From an uncultured Paracoccaceae bacterium (lineage in GTDB: Bacteria > Pseudomonadota > Alphaproteobacteria > Rhodobacterales > Rhodobacteraceae), in the NCBI GenBank assembly GCA_937900975.1, contig CALCPC010000663.1, positions 1 to 25,021 of the forward strand: a DNA stretch of 25,021 bases, in the 5' to 3' direction. A program made the translations under genes and the position numbers. The notes beneath the pieces are model-generated. The model was not told where the DNA came from. It saw only the letters and a program-made list of their open reading frames with translations, and did not search any database. Of this stretch, positions 22,701 through 25,021 are shown in pieces. The first letter of the stretch is position 1; every line of letters begins with the position of its first letter.

Positions 22701-25021
22701 GATCTATGCCGTCATCAAGGGCGTCGGCGCGTCCTCGGACGGCCGCGCCAAGGGGCTGACCGCGCCCTTGCCCGCGGGCCAGCAGCGCGCGGTTTGGCGC
22801 GCCTATACCCAAGCCGGGTTCTCGCCGGCCTCGGTTGAGCTTTTCGAGGCGCATGGCACCGGCACGGTCGCCGGCGACAAGGCGGAGTTGGAGACCGTGG
22901 GCCGGGTGCTGGAAACCTCGGGCGCCGCCCCGGGCTCGGCGGCCATCGGCTCGGTCAAGACGCTGATCGGCCACACCAAGGCTGCGGCGGGCGTCGCGGG
23001 GCTGATGAAGATCGCGCTGGGGCTGCACCACAAGGTGCTGCCGCCCCATGCCCTGGTCGAGGATCCGAACGCGGTGTTCGAGGGCGAGGCGGGGCCGCTT
23101 TACCTCAGCCAGCTGCCGCGGCCCTGGACGGCGCGCGCGGGCGGGGCCCGGCGCGCGGGCGTCTCGGCCTTCGGCTTTGGCGGCACGAATTTCCATGTGG
23201 CATTGGAGGAATACGTCGATCCCCTGGCGCCCGCGCCCTTGGCCGATCTCGGCCAGGATCTGGTGCCGGTGGCGGTGGCCGCACCTGACCGGGCGGCGCT
23301 TCTGAAACGGATCGAGGCGCTGCTTGGCTTTGACGGTCCGCTCCCGGCCTTGGGGGCGAAGGCCGCCGGCGCCAACACGCCCGGCGCGCCCTGCCGGCTG
23401 GGCTTTGTCGCGGCCAGTGCGGCGGAGGCCGCCGAAAGCCTGGCGGCCGCGCGCGCGCATCTCGCCGAGGGCACGCCGCTGCCCCGGGGCGTGCATCTGA
23501 CCGAGGCGCCGGTGCTTTTGGACGGGCAAGCCAAGCTGGCCTTCGTCTTCCCCGGCCAGGGCTCCCAATACCCCGATATGCACCGCCAGGCGGGGCTGCT
23601 TGACGCGGGCTTCATTGACCGGCTCGACCGGGCCGAGGCGGTGCTGGCCGAGACGCCGAGCTTTACCGCGCGGGGCAAGAAACTGTCGCAACTCCTTTAT
23701 CCCGGCGATGCGTTCTCGAAAGACGCGCGCCGCGCGCAGATGACCGCGCTGACCGAGACCGAGATCGCGCAGCCCGCCTTGGGCGCGGTCGAGGCGGGGC
23801 TTCTGGCGATCCTAGAGGGGTTGGGTCTGGCCCCCGATATGGTCGCGGGCCACAGCTATGGGGAGTTTGTCGCGCTCCACGCCGCTGGGGCCTTCGGCTA
23901 TGAGGATCTGATCCGGCTTTCCGAGGCGCGGGGCCGGGCGATGGTGACCAATGGCGATCCCGAAAAGCCCGGCGCGATGGCGGCGGTCAGCGCGGACCGG
24001 GCGGCGACCGAGGCGGTGATCGCATCCCTTGAAGGTGTGACGGTGGCCAATCTCAACAGCCCCAATCAGACGGTGATCGCGGGCGCGAAGGCCGCTGTCG
24101 CTGCGGCGTCCGAGGCGCTTGCGGCGGCCGGGCTCGACGTGCGCCAGGTGCCGGTCAGCCAGGCGTTCCATTCGCCGCTGATGGCGGCGGCGCGGGCGGA
24201 TTTCGATGCGGTGCTCGATAGCGTTGCCTGGGAAAAACCGGCGCTGCCGGTCTATTCCAACACCCGTGGCGGGCTCCATGCCAAGACGCTGAAGGCGATC
24301 CGCGAGACGATGAGCGCGCATCTGGTCAGCCCGGTCGATTTTGTCGAGATGGCCAAGGCGATGGCCGCCGACGGCGCGCGGGTTTTTGTCGAGGTGGGGC
24401 CGAAATCGGTGCTGTCCAACCGGCTGGGCGAGATCCTGGGCGACGGGGTGACGGCGATCGCGCTCGACCGGTCGGGCGGTGATGCGGCGGCGCTGATGGA
24501 CGGGCTTTTGCAGCTCTTCGTCGCCGGGGCAGAGCCCGATTTCGCGGCGCTGACGGGGCGGCTGGCCCAGCCGCAGCCGCGGGCGCTGGCGACACCGGCG
24601 AAACAGGCTTGGGTGCTGAACGGCGCTTATGCGCGGCGCGCGGATGCCCCGCGGCGCGACGTCAAGGCGCCGGGTGGCAGCCCGTTCGCACAGGTCCAGT
24701 CGGCGGTCCAGCCGGTGGCGGCAACCGCCGCCCCTGGCGCGAACGGGGCTGCGACACCCCTGGCCGCTGCCCCTTTGGAAACGGGCCCCCACGACCCGCA
24801 CCCTTCGCCGTCTGTGCCGGCGCTTTCGGCGCAGACTTCTTCCCCGACTGCAATAGAGGAACTTGAGTTCATGGATATCTCTCCAGAGAGCTTGGGGACG
24901 CCGGGCCATGCGCCCGACCGCTCTGACGTTCTCACCAATTTCCACAGCATGATGCGTGAGTTCCTGCAGGTGCAGGAAAGCGTGATGCTGGCCTATCTCG
25001 GCCAGGCCGCCCCGGCCCGCG
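19738..25021 (+). CDS. Type I polyketide/PUFA-synthase-like protein with N-terminal PfaD-like barrels (3' end cut by the window)
   Basis: At least 1761 residues, open at the right edge. Residues 15-310 and 350-650 look like two nitronate-monooxygenase/PfaD-type FMN barrels. The first has GHECGG (His167) and QGGIT (about 196). The second has YPIMQGPM (356-363), EGRECGGHIGP (483-493, His490), FAGGIHD (524-530) and GVLMGTG (552-558). A ketosynthase (about 717-1155) has Cys904 in DAACGSS, His1039 in EAHGTGT and His1079 in LIGHTKAA. An acyltransferase (about 1265-1560) has PGQGSQ, Ser1373 in GHSYGEF and His1478 in QAFHSPL. A Pro/Ala linker and FHSMMREFLQVQESVMLAYL follow, as before carrier domains in PfaA-like proteins. 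All seen catalytic residues are intact. Carrier, reductase and dehydratase domains, if any, lie beyond the window. The ribosome site is weak (AGTAGG). Confidence 0.9.
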   Translation, partial: MTLDQRSPGAPSAIAFSASVLAPVGLAPVRVLRSAARAGALGVFTARVPDPSAGQSADAGTDAATVAATDPGTVLAALAAAGVAQYGIRVETAAALKAVSAAISGAISAAGPAPAQLIAAPAALLGAAAAVTRLKKAGVAIYAEILRWDAAAEKLAPKLAGYVLKGHECGGLVSEQTTFVLLQEARAKTDLPLLVQGGITPETAAAAYVGGAAGVVLDDQILLMDEAGFDDPALRRRIQGFSGSETLQVEHPEGVFYLRGLDRPGAKMTERFTDILRETPEAMAGIAAGFSWATGSAVMPGGQGLALAAPLAARHRTVGRFLAAIRTAVIDLPPAAQARKAFAEDAPLARSFGTRYPIMQGPMTRVSDVSDFSARVAEGGALPFTALALLRGAQVEKLLETTRDQIGGRPWGVGMLGFAATEVLKPQFDAVDRIRPDFAIVAGGRINQVNWFEERGIPAFVHASTAGIITHYLEEGARCFIIEGRECGGHIGPLSSFTLWGSVVEALRDNPVIRRDGKRVRIVFAGGIHDRVSAAMAATIGEPLAAQGVEIGVLMGTGYLFTREIVEAGAIVPDYQAVALACDGTQALWEGPGFASRCAVTPITEEFRAKKRTMEASGASVPEVREALEEISLGRLRMATKGLARTGPEKKLTEIGPEQRQEEGMYMIGQVAALRDQVGTIAEFHEEVSAGSGAHLDAFAVQKVPAAAAEPAPPPADIAIVGMGSLLPGSETLAQYWRRILSGQSAIREIPEDRWDLDAYFDADRSVRDRVYSRRGGFLSDIPFDPLAYGIPPTTLGSVDPMQLLSLELVKDVLADSGEAERADRNRVSVMLGFSGGIGETGGHYVARSELLRLFGDSIPEEILAKLPEWTEDSFAGTLPNVSAGRAANRFDFGGTNVTVDAACGSSLAAIYQGVMELESRRADFVIAGGIDTQQAPFGYLCFAKTGALSPRGVCNTFDKRADGIVISEGLAAIGLKRLGDAEAAGDRIYAVIKGVGASSDGRAKGLTAPLPAGQQRAVWRAYTQAGFSPASVELFEAHGTGTVAGDKAELETVGRVLETSGAAPGSAAIGSVKTLIGHTKAAAGVAGLMKIALGLHHKVLPPHALVEDPNAVFEGEAGPLYLSQLPRPWTARAGGARRAGVSAFGFGGTNFHVALEEYVDPLAPAPLADLGQDLVPVAVAAPDRAALLKRIEALLGFDGPLPALGAKAAGANTPGAPCRLGFVAASAAEAAESLAAARAHLAEGTPLPRGVHLTEAPVLLDGQAKLAFVFPGQGSQYPDMHRQAGLLDAGFIDRLDRAEAVLAETPSFTARGKKLSQLLYPGDAFSKDARRAQMTALTETEIAQPALGAVEAGLLAILEGLGLAPDMVAGHSYGEFVALHAAGAFGYEDLIRLSEARGRAMVTNGDPEKPGAMAAVSADRAATEAVIASLEGVTVANLNSPNQTVIAGAKAAVAAASEALAAAGLDVRQVPVSQAFHSPLMAAARADFDAVLDSVAWEKPALPVYSNTRGGLHAKTLKAIRETMSAHLVSPVDFVEMAKAMAADGARVFVEVGPKSVLSNRLGEILGDGVTAIALDRSGGDAAALMDGLLQLFVAGAEPDFAALTGRLAQPQPRALATPAKQAWVLNGAYARRADAPRRDVKAPGGSPFAQVQSAVQPVAATAAPGANGAATPLAAAPLETGPHDPHPSPSVPALSAQTSSPTAIEELEFMDISPESLGTPGHAPDRSDVLTNFHSMMREFLQVQESVMLAYLGQAAPAR

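Overview
The window is GC-rich, densely coding DNA from an alphaproteobacterium, most likely a Rhodobacterales (Rhodobacteraceae-type) species. The strongest clue is a VPLPA-CTERM surface protein next to an exosortase of the XrtD type, a pairing known mainly from that group. No rRNA, tRNA, CRISPR array, phage gene or transposase gene was seen.

Layout. Positions 1-372 hold a stack of 27-bp hairpin repeats and a gene-free leader. Positions 373-2809 encode the VPLPA-CTERM protein and its exosortase, separated by a strong palindromic terminator. Positions 2876-6071 are a forward run: rfbD, rfbA (overlapping by 4 bp) and an O-antigen ligase/polymerase-like membrane protein. Positions 6198-9902 run leftward: a GDP-mannose 6-dehydrogenase-like gene, a family 4 glycosyltransferase with a repeat-rich N-terminus (overlapping by 4 bp), and a sulfotransferase. 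A divergent 386-bp spacer separates these from a forward AlgA/ManC-type bifunctional enzyme (10289-11716). Together this is an exopolysaccharide or surface glycan locus: dTDP-L-rhamnose and GDP-mannose/GDP-mannuronate supply, a glycosyltransferase, a polymerase or ligase, one sulfotransferase, and an exosortase that often accompanies EPS genes.

A 232-bp MITE-like element (11891-12122) marks the boundary to a second block. Here a leftward group encodes a very large fusion (degenerate M50-type membrane domain, long disordered linker, HlyD-type periplasmic adaptor), a sulfotransferase, an Asp-box beta-propeller-like protein and a second, paralogous sulfotransferase. Divergent from it are a small basic protein of unknown function and a giant type I polyketide/PUFA-synthase-like gene. 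That gene has two PfaD/nitronate-monooxygenase-like barrels at its N-terminus, then KS and AT domains, and runs off the right edge. My inference is that this block makes, sulfates and exports (or signals through) a lipid- or polyketide-type product. This is the best candidate for an undescribed system.

A second theme is tandem repeats whose units contain GC-rich dyads. A 27-bp period recurs at four unrelated places, both non-coding and in frame inside disordered protein segments; 36-bp and 24-bp in-frame versions also occur.
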